Assembly (NCBI GenBank): GCA_045586405.1
Contig: JAZNAG010000029.1
Location: forward strand, 1 to 38,130
Source: SIG607 sp045586405
GTDB lineage: Bacteria > Bacillota > Clostridia > Oscillospirales > Acutalibacteraceae
Direction of reading: 5' to 3'
DNA length: 38,130 nucleotides
Positions 14,530 to 22,553 of this stretch are shown piece after piece. Below the pieces are notes generated by a model that was not told the origin of the DNA, searched no databases, and saw nothing but the letters and a program-made list of their open reading frames with translations. How positions within the stretch are numbered: the first letter of the stretch is position 1; each line of letters starts with the position of its first letter. The position numbers were made by a program, and so were the translations under genes.

Positions 14530-15087
14530 ATGAAAGAATTATCCCTAAATATTCTCGATGTTGCCGAAAATTCGGTAAAAGCAAAAGCAAGTCTTATTGA
14601 GATACTGCTTACTGAAGAAGAAAACCGTTTGTCCATTACTATAAAGGACGACGGTGTTGGTATGAAAAAGGAAATATTAGAGGGTGTTACTAACCCCTTT
14701 TATACAACCCGCACTACCAGAAAGGTTGGTCTGGGGCTTCCGCTTTTAAAAATGGCGGCTGAGCAGACCGGCGGAACAATGACGGTCAGTTCTGTAAGTA
14801 TCGATGATGACAGCGAAAATCACGGTACATCGGTAACTGCAGAATTTTATAAAGACCACATTGATTTTACTCCCTTAGGCGATATTATTTCCACAATAAC
14901 AACGCTTATTCAAGGACATCCCGATTTTGATTTTCTCTTTGTTCATAAAGCAGATGACAGGGAAGTGAGCCTTGATACAAGGGAATTAAGAAGTGTTTTA
15001 GAGGGTGTACCTCTTAACAGTTATGATGTTATTAAATGGATCGAAGAGTATTTGCGAGAGCAGTATGACGGTCCGACAAATGAATAG
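14530..15087 (+). CDS. Histidine-kinase-like GHKL ATPase in the hydrogenase operon
   Basis: A 185-residue protein starting directly with an ATP-binding domain: N box DVAENSVKAKA (E13, N14), G1 box KDDGVGM (~39-45), a FYTTR segment, and G2 GLGLPLLKMA (~67-76). These are the signatures of histidine kinase ATPase domains, but there is no dimerisation or phosphoacceptor domain. The last ~75 residues (from about 110) are an extension of unknown fold. Similar short ATPases occur beside hydB in other clostridial HydABC operons, as I recall for acetogens. Spacing is 4 nt after the PHP gene and 15 nt before the [2Fe-2S] gene. Confidence 0.8.
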   Translation: MKELSLNILDVAENSVKAKASLIEILLTEEENRLSITIKDDGVGMKKEILEGVTNPFYTTRTTRKVGLGLPLLKMAAEQTGGTMTVSSVSIDDDSENHGTSVTAEFYKDHIDFTPLGDIISTITTLIQGHPDFDFLFVHKADDREVSLDTRELRSVLEGVPLNSYDVIKWIEEYLREQYDGPTNE

Positions 15088-15102
15088 GAAAGGAAGAAGC
15101 TT

Positions 15103-15465
15103 ATGAAAACTTTAGCTGAACTTCAGGCAATCAGAGACAAAATGAAAAATAAGGTTGTTATGCGCGAAGGCGTAGATGATATCCGTGTTGTAGTCGGTAT
15201 GGCTACCTGTGGTATTGCTGCCGGTGCGCGTCCCGTACTCAACGCTTTCGTTGAGGGCGTTAACGAGGCAGGCCTTAACGATAAGGTTGCCGTTTCCCAG
15301 ACCGGTTGTATCGGTCTTTGCCAGTATGAACCCATTGTTGAGGTTCATCAGAACGGCGAAAAGGTAACTTACGTTCATATGACCGCTGAGAAAGCTGCAA
15401 CGGTTATTGAAAAGCATTTAAAGGGTGGTAAAATCGTTGCTGAATTTACTGCTCAGGAAGGATAA
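15103..15465 (+). CDS. Small (2Fe-2S)-ferredoxin-like hydrogenase-associated protein
   Basis: A 120-residue thioredoxin-like ferredoxin domain, related to the N-terminal domain of HydB. It has only three cysteines: C36 (GMATCGIAAGARP), C69 and C73 (TGCIGLCQYEP). The usual first pair CxxxxC is reduced to one Cys, so a normal four-Cys [2Fe-2S] site is incomplete; another ligand or a non-cluster role is needed. From memory this three-Cys form recurs in the family. It has a good AGGAAGGAAG ribosome binding site and is 15 nt before hydB, so it is probably an accessory subunit of the complex. Confidence 0.83.
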   Translation: MKTLAELQAIRDKMKNKVVMREGVDDIRVVVGMATCGIAAGARPVLNAFVEGVNEAGLNDKVAVSQTGCIGLCQYEPIVEVHQNGEKVTYVHMTAEKAATVIEKHLKGGKIVAEFTAQEG

Positions 15466-15480
15466 TTGGGGGTATAGTTT

Positions 15481-17298
15481 ATGATTCGCGCACATGTACT
15501 AATTTGCGGCGGTACCGGATGTACCTCTTCGGGAAGTCAGTCCATTCAGGACGCATTTGTAGAGCAAATCGCTAAAAACGGTCTTACTGACGAAATCAAA
15601 ATCGTTCAGACAGGTTGTTTCGGTCTTTGTGCTCTCGGTCCTGTTGTTATCGTTCATCCCGACGGAACATTCTACAGCCGTGTAACACCGGAAGATGTAG
15701 CTGAAATTGTTAGCGAACATCTTCTTAAAGGCCGTATTGTTGAGCGTCTTGTTTATACAGACGGAACTGAGGAAGAAAAAGAAATTGCTAATCTTTCTCT
15801 TAACGATACTGCTTTCTACAAAACACAGAACCGTGTAGTTCTGCGTAACTGCGGTGTAATTGATCCTGAAAATATTGATGAATACATCGGTATGGACGGT
15901 TACGCTGCTCTCGGTAAGGTTCTTACCGAAATGACTCCTGAGGATGTAATTCAAGTTGTTACCGATTCAGGTCTTAGAGGCCGTGGCGGCGGTGGATTCC
16001 CCACCGGTCGTAAATGGGCTCTTACTGCTCCTAACAAGGCTCCTCAGAAATATGTTGTATGTAACGCTGACGAAGGTGACCCCGGCGCATTTATGGACCG
16101 TTCGGTTCTTGAAGGTGATCCTCACTCTATAATTGAAGCTATGGCTATATGTGGCTATGCTATCGGTGCTACTCAAGGTTATGTTTATGTACGTGCTGAG
16201 TATCCTATCGCTGTTAGACGTCTTGCTATTGCTATTGCTCAGGCAAGAGAATATGGTCTGCTCGGTAAAAACATCTTCGGCTCAGGTTTTGATTTTGACC
16301 TTCATATCCGTCTTGGCGCAGGCGCTTTCGTTTGCGGTGAAGAAACTGCTCTTATGGCTTCTATTGAAGGTAAGCGTGGCGAACCTCGTCCTCGTCCTCC
16401 TTATCCTGCAGTTAAAGGTCTTTATGAATCACCTACTTGTGAAAACAACGTTGAAACCTTTGCTAACATTCCTCAGATTATTCTTCGCGGTGCTGATTGG
16501 TTTGCTTCAATGGGTACCGAGAGAAGTAAGGGTACTAAGGTATTTGCACTTGGTGGTAACATCGAAAACACCGGTCTTGTAGAGATTCCTATGGGTACTA
16601 CACTTCGTCATATTATCTATGATATCGGCGGGGGTATTCCCGGTGGCAAAAAGTTCAAGGCTGCTCAGACAGGTGGTCCATCAGGTGGTTGTATCCCTGC
16701 AAGTCTTATGGATACCGAAGTTGACTATGATAACCTTACTGCTATCGGCTGTATGATGGGTTCCGGCGGTCTTATCGTTATGGACGAAGATACCTGTATG
16801 GTTGATATGGCTAAATTCTTCCTTGAATTTACCGTTGATGAGTCTTGTGGTAAGTGTACTCCTTGCCGTGTAGGTACAAAACGTCTTCTCGAAATGCTTG
16901 ATAAGATTACAGAAGGCAAGGGTACTCTTGAAGATATTGATAAGCTTGAAGAACTCTGTAACTACATTAAGGCTAACTCTCTCTGCGGTCTTGGACAGAC
17001 AGCTCCTAACCCTGTACTTGCTACTCTTAACTTCTTCCGTGACGAATATATTGCTCATGTTGTTGATAAGAAGTGCCCCGCAGGTGTTTGTAAGAATCTT
17101 CTTGTGTTTGATATTGATAAGGACAAATGTATCGGTTGCGGTATGTGTGCTAAGCAGTGTCCTGCAGATGCTATTACCCGTACTGATTATATTGCCCCCG
17201 GTCATAAGCTTGCTTCATTTGTTATTGATACAGACAAGTGCGTTAAGTGCGGTGCTTGTATCGGTTCTTGTAAGTTTAAAGCAATCTCTAAGATATAA
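15481..17298 (+). CDS. hydB: NADH-dependent [FeFe] hydrogenase, NuoF-like subunit (HydB)
   Basis: A 605-residue flavin/iron-sulfur subunit that binds NAD(H) and FMN and, in characterised HydABC enzymes, couples NADH and ferredoxin to H2. N-terminal thioredoxin-like [2Fe-2S] domain with C9, C14, C46, C50; FMN site GRGGGGFPTG at 167-176 and CNADEGDPGAFMDR; NADH-site region GAGAFVCGEETAL; SLBB region; [4Fe-4S] motif ESCGKCTPC (C456, C459, C462); and a C-terminal pair of ferredoxin motifs (KCIGCGMCAKQC and KCVKCGACIGSC). This is the full domain set of clostridial HydB. It is spaced 18 nt from hydA. Confidence 0.95.
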   Translation: MIRAHVLICGGTGCTSSGSQSIQDAFVEQIAKNGLTDEIKIVQTGCFGLCALGPVVIVHPDGTFYSRVTPEDVAEIVSEHLLKGRIVERLVYTDGTEEEKEIANLSLNDTAFYKTQNRVVLRNCGVIDPENIDEYIGMDGYAALGKVLTEMTPEDVIQVVTDSGLRGRGGGGFPTGRKWALTAPNKAPQKYVVCNADEGDPGAFMDRSVLEGDPHSIIEAMAICGYAIGATQGYVYVRAEYPIAVRRLAIAIAQAREYGLLGKNIFGSGFDFDLHIRLGAGAFVCGEETALMASIEGKRGEPRPRPPYPAVKGLYESPTCENNVETFANIPQIILRGADWFASMGTERSKGTKVFALGGNIENTGLVEIPMGTTLRHIIYDIGGGIPGGKKFKAAQTGGPSGGCIPASLMDTEVDYDNLTAIGCMMGSGGLIVMDEDTCMVDMAKFFLEFTVDESCGKCTPCRVGTKRLLEMLDKITEGKGTLEDIDKLEELCNYIKANSLCGLGQTAPNPVLATLNFFRDEYIAHVVDKKCPAGVCKNLLVFDIDKDKCIGCGMCAKQCPADAITRTDYIAPGHKLASFVIDTDKCVKCGACIGSCKFKAISKI

Positions 17299-17316
17299 GA
17301 AAGGAGCCTGAATATA

Positions 17317-19071
17317 ATGGAAATGCTTAATGTAAAAGTAAACGGTATTGCCGTTAGTGTGCCGAAAGGCTCCACTATTCTTGAGGCTGCCAGAATTGCA
17401 GGGGTAGAAATTCCTACTCTCTGCTATATGAAAGAGAAAAATGAAATCGGTGCTTGCCGTATCTGTGTAGTTGAAGCTACAGGTGCAAGAGGCCTCGTTG
17501 CTGCTTGTGTTCACCCCTGTGCTGAAGGTATGGAAATTCAGACCAACACCGAAAAAATCCAGAAAGCCCGTAAGACTACTCTTGAACTTATTCTTTCTAC
17601 TCACGATAAAAAGTGTCTTTCTTGCGTTCGTTCTACCGACTGTGAACTTCAGAAGCTTTGCTTTGAATACGGTGTAGACGGTGCTGCTTTTGAGGGCTTC
17701 CGTCCTCAGTATGACCTTGATGTATCTTCTCCTCACCTTGTGAGAGATAACAACAAGTGTATTCTTTGTCGCAGATGCGTTGCTGTTTGCGATGAGCAGT
17801 TTGTAAGCGTTATCGGCGCTAACGACCGTGGTATTGATACCTCTATCGGTTGCGCATTTAAGAAGGACCTTAATGACGTTCCTTGTATCTCTTGCGGTCA
17901 GTGTACTGCTGTTTGTCCTACCGGCGCTCTCGTTGAAAAGGACGATACCGCACAGGTTTGGGATGCCCTAAATAATCCTGAAATGCACGTAGTAGTTGAG
18001 GTTGCTCCTGCTATCCGTGCTACTCTTGGTGAAGCTTTTGGTATGCCTATCGGTACTAACGTTGAAGGCAAACTTGCTGCTGCTCTCAGAAGACTTGGCT
18101 TTGATAAGGTATTCGACACTAACTTCGGTGCTGACCTTACTATCGTAGAAGAAGCTAATGAACTTGTTCAAAGAGTTCAAAACGGCGGTGTTCTTCCTAT
18201 GATTACTTCCTGCTCACCCGGTTGGGTTAAGTTCTGCGAATACTTCTATCCCAATATGATAGACCATCTTTCTTCCTGTAAATCTCCTCAGCAGATGACA
18301 GGCGCTATGATTAAGACCTATTACGCTGAAAAGAGCGGCATTGATCCTCATAACATTTACGTTGTATCTGTTATGCCTTGTACCGCTAAGAAGTTCGAAA
18401 TCGGCAGAGATGATGAAAATGCTGCAGGTGTAGCTGACGTTGATGCTGCTATCACCACAAGAGAACTTGCTCGTATGATTAAGAGAGCAGGTATCAACTT
18501 CACCGCTCTTCCCGATGAAGGCTTTGATAATCCTCTTGGCGATACCTCTACTGGTGCAGCTGTTATTTTCGGTGCTACCGGCGGTGTTATGGAAGCTGCT
18601 GTTCGTACCGCTAACGACTGGCTTACAGGCAACGATAATACCGTTGTTGCTCTTGAAGCTGTTAGAGGCACAGACGGTCTTAAAGAGGCTACCGTTAACC
18701 TTGGCGGTACCGAACTTAAGGTCGCTGTTGCAAGTGGTGCTAAAGCTGCTAAAGAGGTTATGGATAAGATTAAAGCAGGTAATCCTGACGGTTGGACCTT
18801 TGTTGAGATTATGGGATGCCCCGGCGGCTGTGTAAACGGCGGCGGTCAGCCTATTCAGCCTCAGTATGTACGCGATACTGTTGATCTTAAGGCAGTTCGT
18901 GCTAAGGCTCTCTATGATCAGGATGAAGCTATGACTTTAAGAAAGTCGCATGAATCTCCCATTATTAAAGAGCTTTACGGCGAGGGCAAATGGTTTGAGT
19001 CTTACGGTTGCCATAAGGCACACGAAGCACTCCACACCACCTACACCGCTCGTAAGAAATATAACTACTAA
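17317..19071 (+). CDS. hydA: NADH-dependent [FeFe] hydrogenase catalytic subunit (HydA, group A)
   Basis: The 584-residue catalytic subunit, which makes or oxidises H2 at the H-cluster. Domains in order: [2Fe-2S] (C36, C47, C50, C64); His-ligated [4Fe-4S] (H96, C100, C103, C109); two [4Fe-4S] sites (C148-C158 set and C190-C200 set); then the H domain with L1 T-S-C299-S-P-G-W, L2 M-P-C355-T-A-K-K, and L3 G-C501-PGG-C505. Proton-path residues E279, E282 and S319 of Clostridium pasteurianum CpI are at identical numbers. Position 300, an H-cluster cysteine in CpI, is Ser here. Maturation genes hydEFG are not in the window. A terminator follows. Confidence 0.95.
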   Translation: MEMLNVKVNGIAVSVPKGSTILEAARIAGVEIPTLCYMKEKNEIGACRICVVEATGARGLVAACVHPCAEGMEIQTNTEKIQKARKTTLELILSTHDKKCLSCVRSTDCELQKLCFEYGVDGAAFEGFRPQYDLDVSSPHLVRDNNKCILCRRCVAVCDEQFVSVIGANDRGIDTSIGCAFKKDLNDVPCISCGQCTAVCPTGALVEKDDTAQVWDALNNPEMHVVVEVAPAIRATLGEAFGMPIGTNVEGKLAAALRRLGFDKVFDTNFGADLTIVEEANELVQRVQNGGVLPMITSCSPGWVKFCEYFYPNMIDHLSSCKSPQQMTGAMIKTYYAEKSGIDPHNIYVVSVMPCTAKKFEIGRDDENAAGVADVDAAITTRELARMIKRAGINFTALPDEGFDNPLGDTSTGAAVIFGATGGVMEAAVRTANDWLTGNDNTVVALEAVRGTDGLKEATVNLGGTELKVAVASGAKAAKEVMDKIKAGNPDGWTFVEIMGCPGGCVNGGGQPIQPQYVRDTVDLKAVRAKALYDQDEAMTLRKSHESPIIKELYGEGKWFESYGCHKAHEALHTTYTARKKYNY

Positions 19072-19080
19072 TTAAGTTAA

Positions 19081-19116
19081 ACACCCGATGAACGAAAATT
19101 CATCGGGTGTTTTTTT
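19081..19116 (+). terminator. Intrinsic terminator of the hydrogenase operon
   Basis: An 11-bp stem (19081-19091 with 19100-19110, core CACCCGATGA) with an 8-nt loop and a T7 tract, 10 nt after hydA. Confidence 0.92.
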
Positions 19117-19135
19117 GTCTTTATCTTAAGGATTA

Positions 19136-19164
19136 TTGACAAGTATATTGCTGTTTGGTAAAAT
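19136..19164 (+). promoter_or_regulatory. Sigma-A promoter for the metallo-beta-lactamase lipoprotein
   Basis: TTGACA at 19136-19141, a 17-bp spacer and TAAAAT at 19159-19164, just after the hydrogenase terminator. Confidence 0.75.
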
Positions 19165-19180
19165 GTTTTTAGGTGAGAAT

Positions 19181-20284
19181 ATGAGAATTTTCAGAAAAAT
19201 ATTTGCTGTTTTGCTGACATTAATGCTTATTTTCTGTGTTGGCTGTGACGGTGATAACGGTGCTTCGTTACCTTTAAACTCGCAAAATGATACTTCTTTG
19301 GAACAGGCACAAAAAAATGTAAAGTTCCATTTTTTAGATGTAGGGCAGGGCGACAGTATTTTTATAGAACTAAACGATAACCGCACAATGCTTATTGATG
19401 CGGGGGAAAGCGAGTATGCCGTTACAATAATTTCTTATATAAAGAAACTTGGCTACTCTAAAATTGATTTTGTTGTTGCTACCCATCCTCATTCTGACCA
19501 TATCGGCGGTATGGAGGAGGTTATAAATGCCTTTGAAATAGGCAGTGTTTATATGCCTAAGGTTTCAAATAATACAAAAACCTTTGAAGGTCTGCTAACT
19601 GCTATTCAAAACAAAGGACTTAAAATCAATACTGCGCAAAAGGGCGTAAAAATACTTGACGAGCAGGATATAGGTATTGATGTTTTGTCCCCTGTAAATG
19701 ATTCATACAGTAATCTTAACAACTATTCTGTCGTGCTTAAAATAACCTATAAAGATAATAAATTTCTCTTTACTGGAGATGCTGAGGCTGATGCTGAAAG
19801 TGAAATTGCAGATGATGTTTTATGTGACCTTGTTAAAGTCGGACATCACGGCAGTAATACTTCATCGGGCAGTAATTTTGTAAAGGCGACAAAGGCAAAA
19901 TACGCGGTCATTTCCTGCGGCACCGATAATAAATACGGACATCCGCATACCGAAACTGTAAATCGTTGGCAAAACCTTGGGGCAGAAATATACCGTACCG
20001 ATGTAAACGGCAATATAATAGCAACAAGCGACGGTAAAAATATAACTGTTACCTTTTCAAAAAACGAAACCGTTGTGCAAACGCCGTCAGGTGCTTTTGA
20101 GTCTGAAACTGGTGTTCAAATTAAAGTAACTTATGTGCTGAATGTTTCTTCTAAAAAGATACACCTTGCCGACTGCCGACATGTAAAATCTATTAAAGAA
20201 ACAAATAAAAAGACCACCACCGAAACTTTATCGGCGTTACAGAGCCAAGGCTACTCTAACTGCAAAACCTGTTTAGGAGGCTAA
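19181..20284 (+). CDS. ComEC-like metallo-beta-lactamase-fold lipoprotein
   Basis: A 367-residue secreted, probably lipid-anchored hydrolase. A short signal peptide ends in CVGC22, a plausible though not ideal lipobox. The fold is that of the C-terminal domain of ComEC: FLDVGQGDS, the metal motif THPHSDHIGG (H102, H104, D106, H107), FTGDAE, and GHHGSNTSS. These enzymes hydrolyse phosphodiester bonds. A C-terminal ~45-residue extension has paired motifs, ADCRH and NCKTC, likely a small zinc site also seen on similar Clostridia proteins. The start is set by AGGTGAG at 19171-19177; an upstream in-frame ATG at 19136 overlaps the -35 and is rejected. A DUF3006 gene follows 1 nt after the stop. Confidence 0.85.
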   Translation: MRIFRKIFAVLLTLMLIFCVGCDGDNGASLPLNSQNDTSLEQAQKNVKFHFLDVGQGDSIFIELNDNRTMLIDAGESEYAVTIISYIKKLGYSKIDFVVATHPHSDHIGGMEEVINAFEIGSVYMPKVSNNTKTFEGLLTAIQNKGLKINTAQKGVKILDEQDIGIDVLSPVNDSYSNLNNYSVVLKITYKDNKFLFTGDAEADAESEIADDVLCDLVKVGHHGSNTSSGSNFVKATKAKYAVISCGTDNKYGHPHTETVNRWQNLGAEIYRTDVNGNIIATSDGKNITVTFSKNETVVQTPSGAFESETGVQIKVTYVLNVSSKKIHLADCRHVKSIKETNKKTTTETLSALQSQGYSNCKTCLGG

Positions 20285-20285
20285 T

Positions 20286-20480
20286 ATGAAGATAATTATT
20301 GATAGATTTGAGGGCGATTATGCCGTATGCGAAATAGAGAAGGGTAAATTCGTTAATGTGCCGAAAATTCTTTTTGAAGACGCAAAAGAAGGGGACACGG
20401 TTACAATAACTGTTGATAAAAGCGAAACCGAAAAACGAAGCAAAAAAATAGAAAACCTTATGAATGATTTATTTGTATAA
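20286..20480 (+). CDS. DUF3006 small protein
   Basis: A 64-residue protein beginning MKIIIDRFEGDYAVCE and containing NVPKILFEDAKEGD, matching DUF3006, a small beta-rich domain of unknown function commonly encoded beside ComEC-like metallo-beta-lactamases. Its ribosome binding site TTAGGAGG overlaps the end of the preceding gene, so the two are co-translated. A functional partnership is inferred only from this pairing. Confidence 0.85.
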   Translation: MKIIIDRFEGDYAVCEIEKGKFVNVPKILFEDAKEGDTVTITVDKSETEKRSKKIENLMNDLFV

Positions 20481-20510
20481 AAAAGCGGAGTCTTACGACT
20501 CCGCTTTTTT
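20481..20510. terminator. Bidirectional terminator
   Basis: A 12-bp stem (20481-20492 with 20497-20508, core GCGGAGTC/GACTCCGC) and a TTAC loop. The loop holds the stop codon (20493-20495, minus strand) of the alpha-galactosidase. Confidence 0.9.
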
Positions 20511-22367
20511 AATTTCTATTGTTTTACAGCTATTATTCTTTAAATTATCTATGTATATACCGTCTGTCATAAGGCTTTTGCCCAAGTGTTTTTTGTTTTT
20601 ATATACATACTCTTTTTCAGCATCTACCGCAGGATAAATAATTAAATCTCTTGCATATACGGTTTTTGTGAAAATTTGTATAATACAGCGGTTAAGTTCG
20701 AAATCGGCATATTGGATAGCGATTATTTGGGGAGAATCCACAAGGATTCGTCCGGTTGCATTTGCGTAAAAATCTCTGTTTTCTTTAAAGCTGACAATGT
20801 GCTTTTTCCATTTTTCTTTGTAGCTTTCGGGGAAATTAGCAATATCGCAGGAAAAACCTATTGGTCCGCAGTTAATAAAGTTTTCGGTGAAACTGTCATC
20901 AACATTTAATATAGAGTCCCAGGTTCCATTATTGCAGGTAAACATCACGCCCACCTTTTCTTTTTCACCGTGACATATAAATCCTTCGCTGTATTTTTGA
21001 ACATTCCAACGCTCCATCAAGGCTGAGGGCATTCTTTTTAATGTGTCCTTAATTATGTCAATACCCATATACGAGCCCATATTGTCGGAAAACCAAAAAG
21101 TATCTGAAAATGTGCCTTGCATAAGCTCCATACGGTAACCGCCGCTGGCACAGTTAGTTATGATAATTTCGGGGAATCTCTCTCTAAGGGTATTGATGAA
21201 TCGTTTTTGGCCTTGTAAGTATCTGTAAAAACCGCTTCCCGACGGGTCTTCGGATATAGTTTCATTAAAGTCGAACTTTAACCAGCCTATGTTGTATTTT
21301 TCGATCTGAGCGGTGATTTTTTCTAATACATAATCGGTAGCCTCGGGATTGGAAAAATCCAAAAGAGCGTTATAAATATAATATTCAGGGTGTTCTTTGA
21401 CAGATTTGCTTGTTGGTGCAGCGCGCTCGGGTTCAAACCAAAGTCCAAAAATCATTCCTTTTTCTCTGACTTTTTGAGAAATTTCCATAAGTCTGCCTTT
21501 TGGTCCGCTTAAAGTATTTTCCTCCCAGTCACCAACACAAAGGGACCAGGCTTCGCCGTTGCCAAACCAACCTGCATCTATCATAAAGGTTTCAACGCCA
21601 AGTTCGGCGGCGCAGTCTACCTGTTCTAATAAATCATCAACATTTAATCTGTCAAAACAATACATCCAGGAATTATACATAACGGGTAGTTTTTTTCTGG
21701 GATAACTGCTCAAAAACCAGGTGTGCAGTTTATAAGCGTCGAAATCAATTTTACTTTCGGCGTTAAAGAAAATAACGGTGGGTAGTTCAATAATTTCACC
21801 GGGAGCTACCTTCAAACGCAAGGCTCTGTCAACAAAACCTGTTTCAACAACAACTATTTCTTTTTCGTTTGATGCGGTTTTTCTTGCGGTCATTTGCCAT
21901 TGAGCATTAGGAAGGAGATGAAAAACGGTATTTTTATTAGTATAAAGATTGTTAAGAGCCATCATAGGTGTAGCTCCGTCACAAGTTCGTATTCCCTGTG
22001 AAGATACGCTTACCTGTGTATTAAGACTCTGCCATCCGCCGCAGCTTTCGTGCTGCCAACCGTTATACTGTGTGTAAACATCATAAGCGTTTCCGTCAAG
22101 AACAAAACGGCTTGTTAGTGAATTTATCTCTATTTCGCTGTCTGTAATATTCTCAAGGGTGTCACGACGCACCATAACACCGTATTCTTCTTTAAATTCT
22201 GCGCATAAAACAATGCTGTCATTTGAGTACTTATATACTGTTTTGCCATTAACTTCTGTTCTTGTGTAGTCGGCGTAGCCGTCTACCATACCAAAGCTAC
22301 CTGAGACGAAGAACAAACCCGCACTGTTTCGTCTGCCTTTAAGCTTTATAAAATTATCAACTAACAT
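20493..22367 (-). CDS. GH36 alpha-galactosidase
   Basis: A 624-residue clan-D glycoside hydrolase that removes terminal alpha-1,6-galactose from melibiose, raffinose-family sugars or galactomannan. It has an N-terminal beta-sandwich (~1-220) and a TIM barrel with FMIDAGWFGN (~271-280), WFEPERA (~320), the nucleophile Asp366 in WLKFDFN, NCASGGYR (~415) and acid/base Asp428 in WFSDN. It is shorter than typical ~730-residue GH36 enzymes, mainly at the N-terminus. There is no signal peptide, so the substrate must be imported. A strong AAGGAG lies 8 nt upstream. Upstream on the same strand are remnants of one or two genes; a PocR/AraC regulator is divergent and is the likely controller. Confidence 0.9.
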   Translation of the reverse strand: MLVDNFIKLKGRRNSAGLFFVSGSFGMVDGYADYTRTEVNGKTVYKYSNDSIVLCAEFKEEYGVMVRRDTLENITDSEIEINSLTSRFVLDGNAYDVYTQYNGWQHESCGGWQSLNTQVSVSSQGIRTCDGATPMMALNNLYTNKNTVFHLLPNAQWQMTARKTASNEKEIVVVETGFVDRALRLKVAPGEIIELPTVIFFNAESKIDFDAYKLHTWFLSSYPRKKLPVMYNSWMYCFDRLNVDDLLEQVDCAAELGVETFMIDAGWFGNGEAWSLCVGDWEENTLSGPKGRLMEISQKVREKGMIFGLWFEPERAAPTSKSVKEHPEYYIYNALLDFSNPEATDYVLEKITAQIEKYNIGWLKFDFNETISEDPSGSGFYRYLQGQKRFINTLRERFPEIIITNCASGGYRMELMQGTFSDTFWFSDNMGSYMGIDIIKDTLKRMPSALMERWNVQKYSEGFICHGEKEKVGVMFTCNNGTWDSILNVDDSFTENFINCGPIGFSCDIANFPESYKEKWKKHIVSFKENRDFYANATGRILVDSPQIIAIQYADFELNRCIIQIFTKTVYARDLIIYPAVDAEKEYVYKNKKHLGKSLMTDGIYIDNLKNNSCKTIEIKKAES

Positions 22368-22384
22368 ATACTATTCTCCTTTAT

Positions 22385-22553
22385 TTAAAATGCAAATAAA
22401 AATGTGTAAGCAAATGCGCCTACAACACAGCAGGATAAAGGTTACCCTTACTTTTCTATCAGCTTTTTTGCTTGTTGAATCGTTTTGACCTAAAGCCTGA
22501 AAAACAATAAAAATTGCAATAAGTATAGTTCCCAGTAATTTACCTATACTTAT
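22385..22553 (-). pseudogene. Remnant of a membrane protein gene (frameshifted)
   Basis: On the minus strand one frame reads two hydrophobic segments (GKLLGTILIAIFIVFQAL, then a polar QNDSTSKKADRK linker and VTFILLCC). A +1 shift then continues VVGAFAYTFLFAF to a TAA at 22385-22387, immediately before the GH36 ribosome binding site. No start codon with a ribosome binding site was found. It could be the tail of a sugar transporter or a small two-helix protein; I cannot identify it. An 11-bp inverted repeat (22518-22528 with 22544-22554) marks its upstream edge. Confidence 0.4.

Noticed and set aside
15499..17736. Several long open frames antisense to hydB and hydA, and frame +2 products in the same region
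   Set aside because: They lie wholly within genes of clear homology, have low-complexity Thr/Ser or Leu-rich translations, and have no ribosome binding sites; they are shadows of biased codon use in highly expressed genes.
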